The position numbers and the translations under genes were made by a program. A DNA stretch of 24,535 nt from JAWXBM01 sp964602895 (GTDB taxonomy: Bacteria; Pseudomonadota; Gammaproteobacteria; Xanthomonadales; SZUA-36). This document shows, one piece after another, positions 14,350-22,879 of the stretch; within the stretch, counting starts at the first letter, position 1; each line of letters starts with the position of its first letter. A model generated the notes under the pieces. It was not told the origin of the DNA. It saw nothing but the letters and a program-made list of their open reading frames with translations, and made no database searches. The stretch spans positions 1 through 24,535 of the forward strand of contig CAZRTG010000033.1 in assembly GCA_964602895.1 (NCBI GenBank), written 5' to 3'.

Positions 14350-16233
14350 TCAAATCGTGGCCAGATTGCCTTTCTCTTCCAGCCAGGTTTTCCGGTCTCC
14401 GGCACGTTTTTTGCCGAGCAACATGTCCATCACCTGGTTGGTAGCGCTGTGGCTCTCCACGGTGAGTTGCACCAGTCGCCGTGTGTCCGGATCCACCGTG
14501 CTTTCCCTCAGCTGCAATGGGTTCATTTCACCCAGGCCTTTGAAGCGGGTTTCTGTCACTTTACCCTTTTTACCCTCAGCGGTGATGCGTTCGTAGATGC
14601 CTTTGCGTTCTTCATCATCCAGTGCGTAATAGGTTTCCTTGCCCACATCGATGCGATACAGCGGCGGCATGGCGACAAATATATGTCCGGTTTCTACCAA
14701 TGCGGTGAAGTGCTTGAGAAACAGCGCTGCCAAAAGTGTGGCGATGTGCAGGCCATCCGAGTCGGCATCGGCCAGGATGATCACCTTGCCGTAACGCAAG
14801 TCGGCGATGTGGTTGGAGCCCGGGTCCACACCTATGGCCACCGAAATATCGTGTACTTCCTGGTTGCTCAAGACCGAGTCGGATTCCACTTCCCAGGTAT
14901 TGAGAATTTTGCCACGCAAGGGAAGTATGGCCTGGTATTCACGGTTGCGTGCCTGTTTGGCCGAGCCGCCAGCAGAATCTCCTTCCACCAGAAAGAGTTC
15001 GGTATGGGCCAGGTCCTGTGAGCTGCAATCGGCCAGCTTGCCGGGCAGGGCAGGGCCAGAGGTAACTTTCTTGCGCACCACTTTTTTGGCGGATTTAAGA
15101 CGCTTTTGGGCGTTGTCGATGGCCAGTTGTGCAATCGCGTGGCCATCGGCAACATGTGTGTTCAGCCACAGGCTGAAGGCATCCTTGATAATGCCCGATA
15201 CAAATGCGGCACAAGCACGTGATGAAAGCCGTTCTTTGGTCTGGCCACTGAATTGGGGGTCACTGAGTTTGACCGATAAGATGTACGCTACCTTGTCCCA
15301 AACGTCCTCTGGTGCCAACCTCAGGCCTCGCGGCAGCAGGCTGTGCAACTCGCAAAACTCACGCAAGGCTTCCACCATGCCGGTCCGCAGGCCATTGACG
15401 TGTGTGCCGCCCTGGGCAGTTGGAATCAGATTGACATAACTTTCCTGCAGCAACCCGCCTTCGGGCAGCCAGCAAATGGCCCAACTGGCTTCAGAATCGA
15501 CGCCTTTCATCTGGCCGGTAAAGGGTTCCTGTGGCAAACAGGTGTAATCGGTGAGTTCGGAACTGAGGTAGTCGGCCAGGCCTTCCTGGTAACACCATTC
15601 TTCTTTTTCACCGGTTTTGTCGATTTTCAGACTGACCACCAGCCCCGGGCAAAGTACCGCTTTGGCACGTAGCAAATGGCGCAGCCGGGACATGGAAAAA
15701 TTCGGCGAATCGAAATATTTGGCGTTGGGCCAGAAACGGATGCGTGTGCCGGTGTTGCGCTGGCCAACGCTGCCTATGACGGTCAGGTCACTGGATTTGT
15801 CGCCATCGGCAAAGGCCATGAAGTGTTCATTGCCATCGCGTTTGACCCAGATTTCCAGTTTGCTGGACAGTGCATTGACTACCGACACACCCACACCGTG
15901 CAAACCACCGGCGAACTGGTAATTTTTGTCGGAAAACTTGCCGCCCGCGTGCAGGCGCGTGAGGATCAGTTCGACACCGGGAATTTTCTGTTCGGGGTGA
16001 ATATCCACTGGCATGCCGCGACCATCGTCACTGACTTCAACCGAACCGTCATCATAGGCGATGACATTGATCTGCCGGGCATGACCCGCCAGCGCCTCAT
16101 CCACGCTGTTGTCGATGACTTCCATGGCCAGGTGGTTGGGCCGTGTCGTGTCGGTGTACATGCCTGGCCGGCGTCTGACCGGGTCGAGTCCGGTCAGGAC
16201 CTCGATGTCACTGGCCTGGTATTGCTTGCTCAT
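14350..16233 (-). CDS. parE: DNA topoisomerase IV subunit B
   Basis: ATPase subunit of topoisomerase IV, 627 residues, partner of ParC. The GHKL ATPase domain has EVIDNSVDEA (38-47, catalytic Glu38, Mg-binding Asn42) and DDGRGMPV (69-76). The glycine-rich lid is FAGGLHGVGVSVVNALSS (107-124). The transducer segment includes QTKERLSS (331-338). The TOPRIM metal site follows as EGDSAGGSA (417-425) and DADSDG (489-494). The length equals that of ParE (about 630) and is far short of gammaproteobacterial GyrB (about 800), which settles the paralogue. The start is ATG at 16233 with GGAG six bases upstream. The hairpin-chain repeat at 16342-16484 lies about 110 bases upstream in its leader. ParC follows after three accessory genes. 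Confidence 0.95.
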   Translation of the reverse strand: MSKQYQASDIEVLTGLDPVRRRPGMYTDTTRPNHLAMEVIDNSVDEALAGHARQINVIAYDDGSVEVSDDGRGMPVDIHPEQKIPGVELILTRLHAGGKFSDKNYQFAGGLHGVGVSVVNALSSKLEIWVKRDGNEHFMAFADGDKSSDLTVIGSVGQRNTGTRIRFWPNAKYFDSPNFSMSRLRHLLRAKAVLCPGLVVSLKIDKTGEKEEWCYQEGLADYLSSELTDYTCLPQEPFTGQMKGVDSEASWAICWLPEGGLLQESYVNLIPTAQGGTHVNGLRTGMVEALREFCELHSLLPRGLRLAPEDVWDKVAYILSVKLSDPQFSGQTKERLSSRACAAFVSGIIKDAFSLWLNTHVADGHAIAQLAIDNAQKRLKSAKKVVRKKVTSGPALPGKLADCSSQDLAHTELFLVEGDSAGGSAKQARNREYQAILPLRGKILNTWEVESDSVLSNQEVHDISVAIGVDPGSNHIADLRYGKVIILADADSDGLHIATLLAALFLKHFTALVETGHIFVAMPPLYRIDVGKETYYALDDEERKGIYERITAEGKKGKVTETRFKGLGEMNPLQLRESTVDPDTRRLVQLTVESHSATNQVMDMLLGKKRAGDRKTWLEEKGNLATI

Positions 16234-16341
16234 GGAACTCCGTTGAATAAACGCACTGAAGCGGGTTTTGAAATTTTGCCGGGTCGCCGGGGTGAATGGT
16301 AACGGATTTTAAACGCCACCACCGGTCGAATGAAATTGAGA

Positions 16342-16484
16342 AAACTCTGATTTATTCAGAGTTTCCGTGGCACATGGATGTGCCGCCATTTTCGATGATT
16401 GTAAATCATTGAAAATGAAGCAAAACAAAAATCACACTTTTTGTTTTGTGTGCTCTGATAATTCAGGGATGAATTAATCAGAGC
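16342..16484 (-). repeat. Hairpin-chain element with CTCTGA ends (copy D)
   Basis: Five successive inverted repeats, given in plus coordinates. AAACTCTGA (16342-16350) pairs with TCAGAGTTT (16356-16364). GGCACAT (16369-16375) pairs with ATGTGCC (16378-16384). CATTTTCGATGATT (16387-16400) pairs with 16404-16417, with one G-T. CAAAACAAAAA (16421-16431) pairs with TTTTTGTTTTG (16438-16448). GCTCTGAT plus AATTCA (16452-16465) pairs with 16470-16484, with one bulge. Read on the minus strand, the first 68 bases match copy C at about 85%. It fills most of the 265-base gap between the beta-barrel gene and parE, which otherwise holds no gene. Confidence 0.8.
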
Positions 16485-16498
16485 TTCTCTGAATTGGA

Positions 16499-17068
16499 TC
16501 AGAAAGAAATTCCTATGGTAACCGTCACAGCGGCAATCCCGGCAAAAGTGGTTTCCAACATCAGATTTTGATACCGAAAGCCAAGGGCCGGCAGGATGAC
16601 CGGTGCAATGCCCAGCCCGTTCAGAGGTATTTTGTTGTGATTGGGCCGCTTGTAGCCGTGTATCAGCCCACCCATCAGTTTGAAATAAAAATAATCCGAG
16701 TTGAACAAATTCCACCGCATACCGGCATAGACCAATTGGCTGCTTTGGTCAAAAGAGTTGCGGAAAGCGGTCACTCCCACCAGCCATTCATTGTTGAACT
16801 GACCTTTCACCGCAATCATATGCTGTTGATTGTTGTGGTCGGGTTCCGGATTCCAGTGCCAGGTATAGACTGAGGTCTGGATGGTCCATTGTTTCACTGA
16901 CCAGGGCTCTTCAACGGTATCACCATTGATTTCGCTGGCTGATACAATACCGCTGTAGAGCATCAGGACCATCAAGCGTATGAAGTCGGTCGACGTGAAG
17001 CACAGGTTCCAGCGGTCATTTTTTTCAGGCGCTGTCTGTTTCTGCTCTGGTCTTTGGTCTTCTTGCAT
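16499..17068 (-). CDS. Small outer-membrane beta-barrel protein
   Basis: Predicted outer-membrane protein of about 189 residues. After a hydrophobic segment (29-42, possible cleavage at VSA-SE) come alternating amphipathic strands ending in the aromatic tail TVTIGISF typical of beta-barrels. The blocks YTWHWNPEPDHNN, FRNSFDQSSQLVYAG, LKLMGGLIHGYK and IPLNGLGIAPVILPALG match a proteobacterial family that I recall being labelled sn-glycerol-3-phosphate transporter in databases. That label looks poorly founded, because a barrel of this size resembles PagP or PagL more than a transporter, and I do not adopt it. I placed the start at ATG 17066-17068, but the long N-region and the lack of a clear ribosome site make it uncertain. 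It is divergent from pyrG. Confidence 0.6.
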   Translation of the reverse strand: MQEDQRPEQKQTAPEKNDRWNLCFTSTDFIRLMVLMLYSGIVSASEINGDTVEEPWSVKQWTIQTSVYTWHWNPEPDHNNQQHMIAVKGQFNNEWLVGVTAFRNSFDQSSQLVYAGMRWNLFNSDYFYFKLMGGLIHGYKRPNHNKIPLNGLGIAPVILPALGFRYQNLMLETTFAGIAAVTVTIGISF

Positions 17069-17256
17069 AGTACTGCATCCATTTGAATGCGCGCATTCTA
17101 GGGTTTTTTGGACGGGAATGCATGAGAGGATTCCCGGATAGGTATGCAAGCCTGGAGGCGTTGCATTACAATATTCTTCCAGAACCCGGGAAAGATCAGA
17201 CTGAGCTCAAAACCCCCGGCCTTTTCAATCAAAATTTCTCTACACAAGGTTCTGGC

Positions 17257-18909
17257 ATGGCTTCTCTCGTTTTTGTTACCGGCGGCGTGGTTTCTTCATT
17301 GGGCAAGGGGCTGTCTGCCGCATCGCTTGCTGCCATACTCGAATCGCGTGGTCTCAAAGTGACCATGGTCAAGCTGGATCCTTACCTCAACGTGGACCCG
17401 GGCACCATGAGCCCATTCCAGCATGGCGAGGTGTACGTAACCGAGGACGGAGCCGAAACCGACCTGGATTTGGGCCATTACGAGCGTTTTATCCACACCC
17501 GCATGAGCCAGTTGAATAACTGCACCACCGGGCGGATTTACAACAACGTCATCATGAAGGAACGTCGTGGCGATTACCTGGGTGCCACCGTGCAGGTGAT
17601 TCCGCATGTTACGGATGAAATCAAGGAATGGGTCAAGCAGGCTTCTGAAGGCTTTGATGTGGCGTTGATTGAAATTGGCGGCACGGTGGGCGATATCGAG
17701 TCTTTGCCTTTTCTCGAAGCCATTCGTCAACTGGGCGTGGAATATGGTCGCAATGCCATGTTCATGCACCTGACCCTGGTGCCCTATTTGCGCGCGGCCA
17801 ATGAAGTCAAGACCAAGCCCACGCAACACTCGGTGAAAGAATTGCGCTCCATCGGCATACAACCGGACGTTTTGTTGTGTCGCTCGGAAATTCCACTCAC
17901 AGACGCAGAACGCGAAAAGATCGCACTGTTTACCAACGTCCCGACCAAAGCGGTCATTACGGCACTGGATGCCGAAAAGGGCATTTACGATATTCCGGTC
18001 ATGCTGCATGAACAGGGGCTGGACGATATCGTGGTGGAGCGCCTGGGTCTCACAGCCGGGCCGGCCAGACTGGATGACTGGCGTGAAGTGGTGGATCGCA
18101 GCATCAACACCCGTTTTGATGTGACCGTGGCGGTGGTGGGTAAATACGTTGAGCACGCCGATGCCTATAAATCACTCACCGAAGCTCTGGCGCACGGCGG
18201 CTTGCGGCAACGCATCCGGGTCAACCTCAAGCGTATTGAGTCGGATGATCTGGACAGCGGTGACCTGAGCCAACTGGAGGGTGTAGATGCCATCCTGGTA
18301 CCGGGTGGATTTGGCGAGCGTGGCTTTGAAGGCAAGGTCAATGCCATTAAATATGCACGTGAAAACGGTATTCCTTATTTGGGCATCTGCTACGGTATGC
18401 AGGCCGCAGTCGTGGAGTTTGCACGCAATGTCTGTGGTTTGGCGGGCGCGAACACCACCGAAATTGATCAACAGACGCCGCACCCGGTTATAGGCCTGAT
18501 CACCGAATGGCTGGATCGCAGCGGCAAGGTGGAAAAGCGCCATGAAGAATCCGATCTGGGTGGCACCATGCGTCTGGGAGGACAGCGTTGCCGTCTGCGC
18601 GAGGGCTCTTTGTCACGCCAGCTTTACGGCCGGGAAATCATTACCGAGCGGCACCGCCATCGTTATGAGTTCAATAACCACTACCGTGATGAAATGCAGA
18701 AACACGGTATGGTTTTATCCGGCATGTCCATGGATGAAACACTGGTGGAGATGATTGAATTGCCCACACACCCCTGGTTTGTGGCCTGCCAGTTTCACCC
18801 GGAATTCACTTCCACACCCCGTTCAGGCCATCCGTTGTTTACCGGCTTTATCGAAGCAGCTTTGCAATCGCAGCAGGGAGAGCTGCCGGCACAGGTGGCC
18901 AGGCTATGA
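17257..18909 (+). CDS. pyrG: CTP synthase
   Basis: Cytoplasmic enzyme of 550 residues that makes CTP from UTP, ATP and glutamine. The N-terminal synthetase domain begins FVTGGVVSSLGKGLSAASL (P-loop) and continues with KLDPYLNVDPGTMSPFQHGEV and TDLDLGHYERF. The C-terminal class I glutaminase domain has its nucleophile near residue 378 (GICYGMQ) and the His-Glu pair in QFHPEF. The length fits E. coli PyrG (545). I took ATG at 17257 because MASLVFVTGG is the family N-terminus and AAGG lies seven bases upstream; the frame is open for 58 more codons, which do not resemble PyrG. The stop overlaps the kdsA start by four bases (ATGA), so the two are translationally coupled. Confidence 0.97.
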   Translation: MASLVFVTGGVVSSLGKGLSAASLAAILESRGLKVTMVKLDPYLNVDPGTMSPFQHGEVYVTEDGAETDLDLGHYERFIHTRMSQLNNCTTGRIYNNVIMKERRGDYLGATVQVIPHVTDEIKEWVKQASEGFDVALIEIGGTVGDIESLPFLEAIRQLGVEYGRNAMFMHLTLVPYLRAANEVKTKPTQHSVKELRSIGIQPDVLLCRSEIPLTDAEREKIALFTNVPTKAVITALDAEKGIYDIPVMLHEQGLDDIVVERLGLTAGPARLDDWREVVDRSINTRFDVTVAVVGKYVEHADAYKSLTEALAHGGLRQRIRVNLKRIESDDLDSGDLSQLEGVDAILVPGGFGERGFEGKVNAIKYARENGIPYLGICYGMQAAVVEFARNVCGLAGANTTEIDQQTPHPVIGLITEWLDRSGKVEKRHEESDLGGTMRLGGQRCRLREGSLSRQLYGREIITERHRHRYEFNNHYRDEMQKHGMVLSGMSMDETLVEMIELPTHPWFVACQFHPEFTSTPRSGHPLFTGFIEAALQSQQGELPAQVARL

Positions 18910-19876
18910 AATTATGTGGTTTTGAAGTCGGTCCGGAGCGGCCTTTTTTTCTGATCGCAGGCCCTTGTGTTATCGAGTCGGAACAACTGGCCATGGACAC
19001 GGCCGGGCAACTGAAAGAAATATGCCAGCGACTGGACATACCGTTTATTTACAAATCCTCTTTTGATAAAGCCAACCGTTCTTCCGGACAGAGTTTTCGG
19101 GGTCTGGGCGTGGATGAAGGGCTACGAATTTTGGCCGAAGTCAAAAAGCAGATTGGTGTGCCGGTACTCACCGATGTGCATGAAGACACCGATATGCAGG
19201 CTGTGGCAGCCGTAGTCGATGTGCTGCAAACACCGGCTTTTCTGTGTCGCCAGACCAATTTCATTACCCGCGTGGCACAGGCCGGTATCCCGGTGAACAT
19301 CAAAAAAGGGCAATTTCTCAGCCCCTGGGAAATGGTCAATGTAGTCGACAAAGCCCGGGCTGCAGGCAACGAACAGATCATGGTCTGCGAGCGTGGTGCT
19401 TCTTTTGGCTATAACAATCTGGTTTCGGATATGCGGTCGCTGGTCGTGATGCGCGAAACCGGTTGTCCGGTGGTATTCGATGCCACCCATTCGGTGCAGT
19501 TACCCGGTGGGCAGGGCACCACCTCAGGTGGGCAAAGGGAATTCATCCCGGTACTTGCCCGCGCCGCCGTGGCGGTGGGTGTGTCGGGCGTGTTCATGGA
19601 AACGCATCCTGACCCGGACAAGGCACTTTCCGATGGCCCCAATGCCTGGCCTTTGGANNNNNNNNNNNNNNNNNNNNNNNNNNNNNNNNNNNNNNNNNNN
19701 NNNNNNNNNNNNNNNNNNNNNNNNNNNNNNNNNNNNNNNNNNNNNNNNNNNNNNNNNCGCATCCTGACCCGGACAAGGCACTTTCCGATGGCCCCAATGC
19801 CTGGCCTTTGGATCAATTGGAGGGCCTGCTGGAAACTTTGCAAGCTCTGGATAGGGTGAGCAAAAGTGCTCCTTAG
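18906..19876 (+). CDS. kdsA: KDO-8-phosphate synthase, metal-dependent type; interrupted by an assembly gap
   Basis: Condenses phosphoenolpyruvate with arabinose-5-phosphate to KDO-8-phosphate for the LPS core. Family blocks are AGPCVIESE (19-26), YKSSFDKANRSS (49-60), CRQTNF, NIKKGQFLSP, CERGASFGYNNL and FDATHSVQLPGG. Cys21, His195, Glu232 and Asp243 match the metal ligands of the Aquifex enzyme (Cys11, His185, Glu222, Asp233) with a constant offset of ten, so this is the metal-dependent class; E. coli has Asn in place of Cys. The 100 N at 19658-19757 are flanked by identical 55-base copies. Removing 155 bases restores one frame that reads WPLDQLEGLLETLQALD and stops at TAG 19874-19876. The result is about 271 residues, normal for KdsA. 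The gene is therefore intact in the organism. Confidence 0.93.
19603..19657 (+). repeat. Left copy of 55-base duplication at the assembly gap
   Basis: This stretch is identical to 19758-19812 and abuts the run of N. It is best read as the shared end of two contigs that were scaffolded without merging. Confidence 0.9.
19658..19757. other. Assembly gap of exactly 100 N
   Basis: The run of N has the conventional length of an unknown-size scaffold gap. With the 55-base overlap on both sides and the continuous reading frame after merging, its real length is most likely minus 55, so no sequence is missing. Confidence 0.95.
19758..19812 (+). repeat. Right copy of 55-base duplication at the assembly gap
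   Basis: Identical to 19603-19657. An overlap of exactly 55 fits an assembler k-mer length better than a biological repeat. Confidence 0.9.
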
Positions 19877-20037
19877 GGTGAGCAGTAACGCCACTTGCGG
19901 TAAATCATCGCAAGCCATCAGGTGGACATGATTTGCTGAATCCAGACAACGAAGCATCACCAATTTATTTCTGAAAACTTCTTTGGACACCCTGAAATCA
20001 GAGATTCCTTAAAACCATAGCCAGGAAAATTATTGTA

Positions 20038-21348
20038 ATGTCACGTATCAAAACCCTGCACGCAAGACAGATTCTCGATTCCCGCGGCAACCCCACACTG
20101 GAAGTGGAGGCATTGCTGAAATCCGGTGCTTTTGGTCGCGCAGCCGTACCTTCCGGTGCTTCCACCGGAACACGCGAAGCCATCGAATTGCGTGATGGTG
20201 ACAAAAGCGTTTATGACGGTAAAGGCGTTTTGCAGGCAGTGGCTAACGTCAATATCATGTTGGCCAAGGCCCTGGTCGGTACCGATGCCGGCGATCAGGA
20301 AAGCCTCGATCAACGCATGTTGGCACTGGATGGCAGTGATAACAAAGGCAATCTGGGTGCCAATGCCTTGCTGGGCGTTTCACTGGCTGTAGCGCATGCC
20401 ATGGCGGCAGAGCAGGGCTTGCCCTTGTGGGCCCGACTGGCAGAAAGCTCGGGACTGCAGGGCAAGGAACTGGTGTTGCCGGTGCCCATGATGAACATCA
20501 TCAATGGGGGTGCGCACGCGGACAATAGCGTGGATATGCAGGAATTCATGATTTTGCCGATAGGCTTCAACAGTTTTTCCGAATCACTGCGCTGTGGTGT
20601 AGAAATTTTTCATGGCCTGAAATCGGTGCTGTCTGCGCGAGGTTTGAGCACTGCAGTGGGCGATGAAGGCGGATTTGCTCCGGATTTGCCGTCCAATGAA
20701 GCCGCTATTGAGGTCATTCTTGAAGCCATCGAAAAATCCGGCTATCGCGTGGGTGAGCAGGTTTTTCTGGGGCTGGATGTGGCTTCATCCGAGTTTTATC
20801 GGGACGGTCGTTATCACCTGGACTCTGAAAATCGCAGTTTTGATGCGGCAGAATTCACCGACTATCTGGCTGATTGGGTAGCCCGCTACCCCATCATCAG
20901 CATTGAAGACGGTATGGCGGAGGCAGACTGGGATGGCTGGAAGCTGCTTACCGATCGTGTGGGCAAGGTATGCCAATTGGTGGGTGACGATCTTTTTGTC
21001 ACCAATACAGCCATCCTGCAGCAGGGTATCGATCTGGGAGTGGCCAATTCCATCCTGATAAAATTCAACCAGATTGGCACCCTGAGCGAAACCCTGGCGG
21101 CCATCGAAATGGCACGTGATGCAAACTACAGTGCCGTTATCTCGCATCGGTCCGGTGAAACTGAAGATGCTACCATTGCCGATCTGGCGGTTGGCACTAC
21201 CGCTACCCAGATCAAGACGGGCTCATTGTGCCGCTCTGACCGGGTAGCCAAGTACAACCAACTGCTGCGAATTGAAGAAGCGCTGGGCAGACGAGGTGTT
21301 TACGCGGGCCGCAAGGCCTTTAATAATATTGCCAACTGGAAAAAGTAG
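20038..21348 (+). CDS. eno: Enolase
   Basis: Glycolytic enzyme of 436 residues that interconverts 2-phosphoglycerate and phosphoenolpyruvate; in many bacteria it is also part of the RNA degradosome. The N-terminus IKTLHARQILDSRGNPTLEVE and the blocks GGAHADNSVDMQEFMILPIG, VGDEGGFAP, SIEDGMAEADWDGW, GDDLFVTN, IKFNQIGTLSET and SHRSGETEDATIADLAV are canonical, and all metal- and substrate-binding positions I can check are present. The start is ATG at 20038 with AGGA somewhat far upstream (11 bases). It lies 161 bases after kdsA, enough for its own promoter, though I found no strong consensus there, and eight bases before ftsB. PEP made here is also the co-substrate of KdsA upstream. Confidence 0.97.
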   Translation: MSRIKTLHARQILDSRGNPTLEVEALLKSGAFGRAAVPSGASTGTREAIELRDGDKSVYDGKGVLQAVANVNIMLAKALVGTDAGDQESLDQRMLALDGSDNKGNLGANALLGVSLAVAHAMAAEQGLPLWARLAESSGLQGKELVLPVPMMNIINGGAHADNSVDMQEFMILPIGFNSFSESLRCGVEIFHGLKSVLSARGLSTAVGDEGGFAPDLPSNEAAIEVILEAIEKSGYRVGEQVFLGLDVASSEFYRDGRYHLDSENRSFDAAEFTDYLADWVARYPIISIEDGMAEADWDGWKLLTDRVGKVCQLVGDDLFVTNTAILQQGIDLGVANSILIKFNQIGTLSETLAAIEMARDANYSAVISHRSGETEDATIADLAVGTTATQIKTGSLCRSDRVAKYNQLLRIEEALGRRGVYAGRKAFNNIANWKK

Positions 21349-21356
21349 CAGCCATC

Positions 21357-21653
21357 ATGCGCATCCTGCTGGTCGTTCTGTTGATACTGTTGGCCATGCT
21401 GCAATACAAGCTATGGCTGGGTGAGGGCGGGTTCACGGATGTCAAACGACTGGAGCTGAAAGTTGAGGAACAGGTACAGGAAAATGCCCTGTTACAGCAA
21501 CGCAACCAGGAACTGGAAGCTGAAGTAGCGGACTTGAGGGAAGGTATCGAAGCCATAGAAGAGCGCGCGCGCAGCGAGCTGGGCATGGTTCAGGAAGAAG
21601 AGGAATTTTACCTGGTGGTTCCCGGTGTGGGTAGCGACCCCGATGAGCATTAG
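21357..21653 (+). CDS. ftsB: Cell division protein FtsB
   Basis: Divisome component of 98 residues that bridges FtsL and FtsQ. It has a very short cytoplasmic end, one membrane helix (about 3-17), a periplasmic coiled coil (about 28-72, with heptads such as LELKVEEQVQENALLQQRNQ) and a C-terminal segment beginning ELGMVQEEEEFYLV that matches the conserved FtsB end. The length and the position between eno and ispD are those of gammaproteobacterial ftsB. The start is ATG at 21357. The ispD start lies inside its last codons. Confidence 0.93.
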   Translation: MRILLVVLLILLAMLQYKLWLGEGGFTDVKRLELKVEEQVQENALLQQRNQELEAEVADLREGIEAIEERARSELGMVQEEEEFYLVVPGVGSDPDEH

Positions 21654-22374
21654 GGCACACATTCATGCGCTTCTGCCGGCGGCCGGTCAAAGTCTGCGTT
21701 TCGGCGGCACCATCATCAAGCAATACGCCAGTCTGCTGGGCAAGCCGGTGATGGCGCACAGCATTGCGGCGGTGCAGCAACACCCGGCTGTGACTGCTGT
21801 TACGGTTGCAATCTCTGCAGACGATGGTCTGTATGACGAACTCGTACGGCCGGATTTTCCCGAACTGAATACCATCACCGGTGGAGACTTTCGTGCGCGC
21901 ACGGTACTGAATGGTTTGCAGTACATTCTGACAAATGATCCGGCAGCAGAATGGGTGTTGGTACACGACGCCGCCAGGCCGTGTCTGAGTGCAGAAGCAT
22001 TGGAGCGCTTGATAGAGCATGTTTTGGGTGAGGGGCCTGCAAAAGAGGAATGTGGCGCCATATTGGCCACGCCCGTAAGCGACACCCTCAAGCAGGCAGG
22101 TGAGGACGGTCAGATCATCGCCACGGTAGATCGAACCATGATGTGGGCTGCACAAACACCACAACTGTTTCCACTGAAGGATTTGCTGCAGAGCCTTACC
22201 GCGGCTTTACAGTTTGGACCAGCACCCACCGATGAAGCCCAGGCCATGGAACGTAGCGGATTTCCGGTTCAATTGGTCAAAGGTTCGGTGGACAATATCA
22301 AGATCACACGGGCTGAAGATCTGGCTATAGCTGAAGCCATTCTGCGGCGACAGCAAAAGAGATCGGCCCAATGA
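21643..22374 (+). CDS. ispD: 2-C-methyl-D-erythritol 4-phosphate cytidylyltransferase
   Basis: MEP-pathway enzyme of 243 residues that joins CTP and MEP to give CDP-ME. The nucleotide-binding loop reads LLPAAGQSLRFGG with KQY eight residues after its Arg, so the catalytic Arg and Lys are kept, although the usual Pro before KQY is Ile. Other blocks are VLVHDAARPCL, ATPVSDTLK, TDEAQAMERSG and GSVDNIKITRAEDL. I prefer ATG at 21643 over an upstream GTG at 21625 because the protein from MSIRAHIHALLPAAG is a normal IspD. This start overlaps ftsB by 11 bases. It precedes ispF by 13 bases. Its CTP substrate is the product of PyrG upstream. Confidence 0.95.
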   Translation: MSIRAHIHALLPAAGQSLRFGGTIIKQYASLLGKPVMAHSIAAVQQHPAVTAVTVAISADDGLYDELVRPDFPELNTITGGDFRARTVLNGLQYILTNDPAAEWVLVHDAARPCLSAEALERLIEHVLGEGPAKEECGAILATPVSDTLKQAGEDGQIIATVDRTMMWAAQTPQLFPLKDLLQSLTAALQFGPAPTDEAQAMERSGFPVQLVKGSVDNIKITRAEDLAIAEAILRRQQKRSAQ

Positions 22375-22387
22375 GGTTTTACCCGGG

Positions 22388-22870
22388 ATGAAACTGAGAG
22401 TTGGACAGGGCCTGGACGTACACGCCTTCAGTGCTGGTGATCACGTCATGCTGGGTGGTGTGCGGATTCCGCACCACCTTGGCCTGGCGGCACACTCCGA
22501 TGGTGATGTGGCCCTGCATGCCTTGTGTGATGCGCTGCTGGGAGCAGCGGCGCTGGGCGATATCGGTCAGCATTTTCCACCCGGCGATGAACGTTGGCGC
22601 GGCGTCAGCAGCATGGATTTGCTGCAGCAGGTCGTGGCCATGTTGCAGCAGGAAGGCTGGGGGATTGTGAATGTGGATGTGACCATAGCCTGCGAAGCAC
22701 CGCGCATTGCGCCACATGTGCTGGAAATGCGCCAGATCACTGCAGCCGCAATGCATCTGGATGTGGATGCGGTATCGGTTAAAGCCACCACCACAGAGCA
22801 ATTGGGCTTTTGCGGCCGTAAAGAGGGCATTGCTGCCCTGGCCATCGTGCTGCTGCAGCAAGATGGATAA
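22388..22870 (+). CDS. ispF: 2-C-methyl-D-erythritol 2,4-cyclodiphosphate synthase
   Basis: MEP-pathway enzyme of 160 residues that cyclises CDP-ME 2-phosphate to ME-cPP with release of CMP; the family is a homotrimer. The metal ligands are Asp10 and His12 in GLDVHAF and His44 in DVALHALCDA. The HSDGDV loop (36-41), DIGQHFPP and the C-terminal KATTTEQLGFCGRKEGIAALA are also canonical. The length is standard. The start is ATG at 22388, 13 bases after ispD; truD follows after nine bases, so it lies in the middle of a tight operon. Confidence 0.97.
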   Translation: MKLRVGQGLDVHAFSAGDHVMLGGVRIPHHLGLAAHSDGDVALHALCDALLGAAALGDIGQHFPPGDERWRGVSSMDLLQQVVAMLQQEGWGIVNVDVTIACEAPRIAPHVLEMRQITAAAMHLDVDAVSVKATTTEQLGFCGRKEGIAALAIVLLQQDG

Positions 22871-22879
22871 CCGGGAGGC

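Noticed and set aside
14284..15021. Plus-strand open frame of 245 codons
   Set aside because: Antisense to parE; a shadow of codon bias.
16499..17068. sn-glycerol-3-phosphate transporter, linked to the GDPD/GlpD genes
   Set aside because: The protein is a small beta-barrel, not a transporter of known type, and lies about 15 kb from those genes.
17296..18156. Minus-strand open frame of 286 codons
   Set aside because: Antisense to pyrG, which is unambiguous.
19603..19812. Genuine tandem duplication within kdsA
   Set aside because: Perfect identity over exactly 55 bases next to exactly 100 N is the signature of unmerged contig ends.
18906..19859. Reading kdsA straight through the N run as a 317-residue protein
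   Set aside because: The frame after the gap is shifted and re-reads the duplicated 55 bases; merging the copies gives the normal C-terminus and a stop at 19876.
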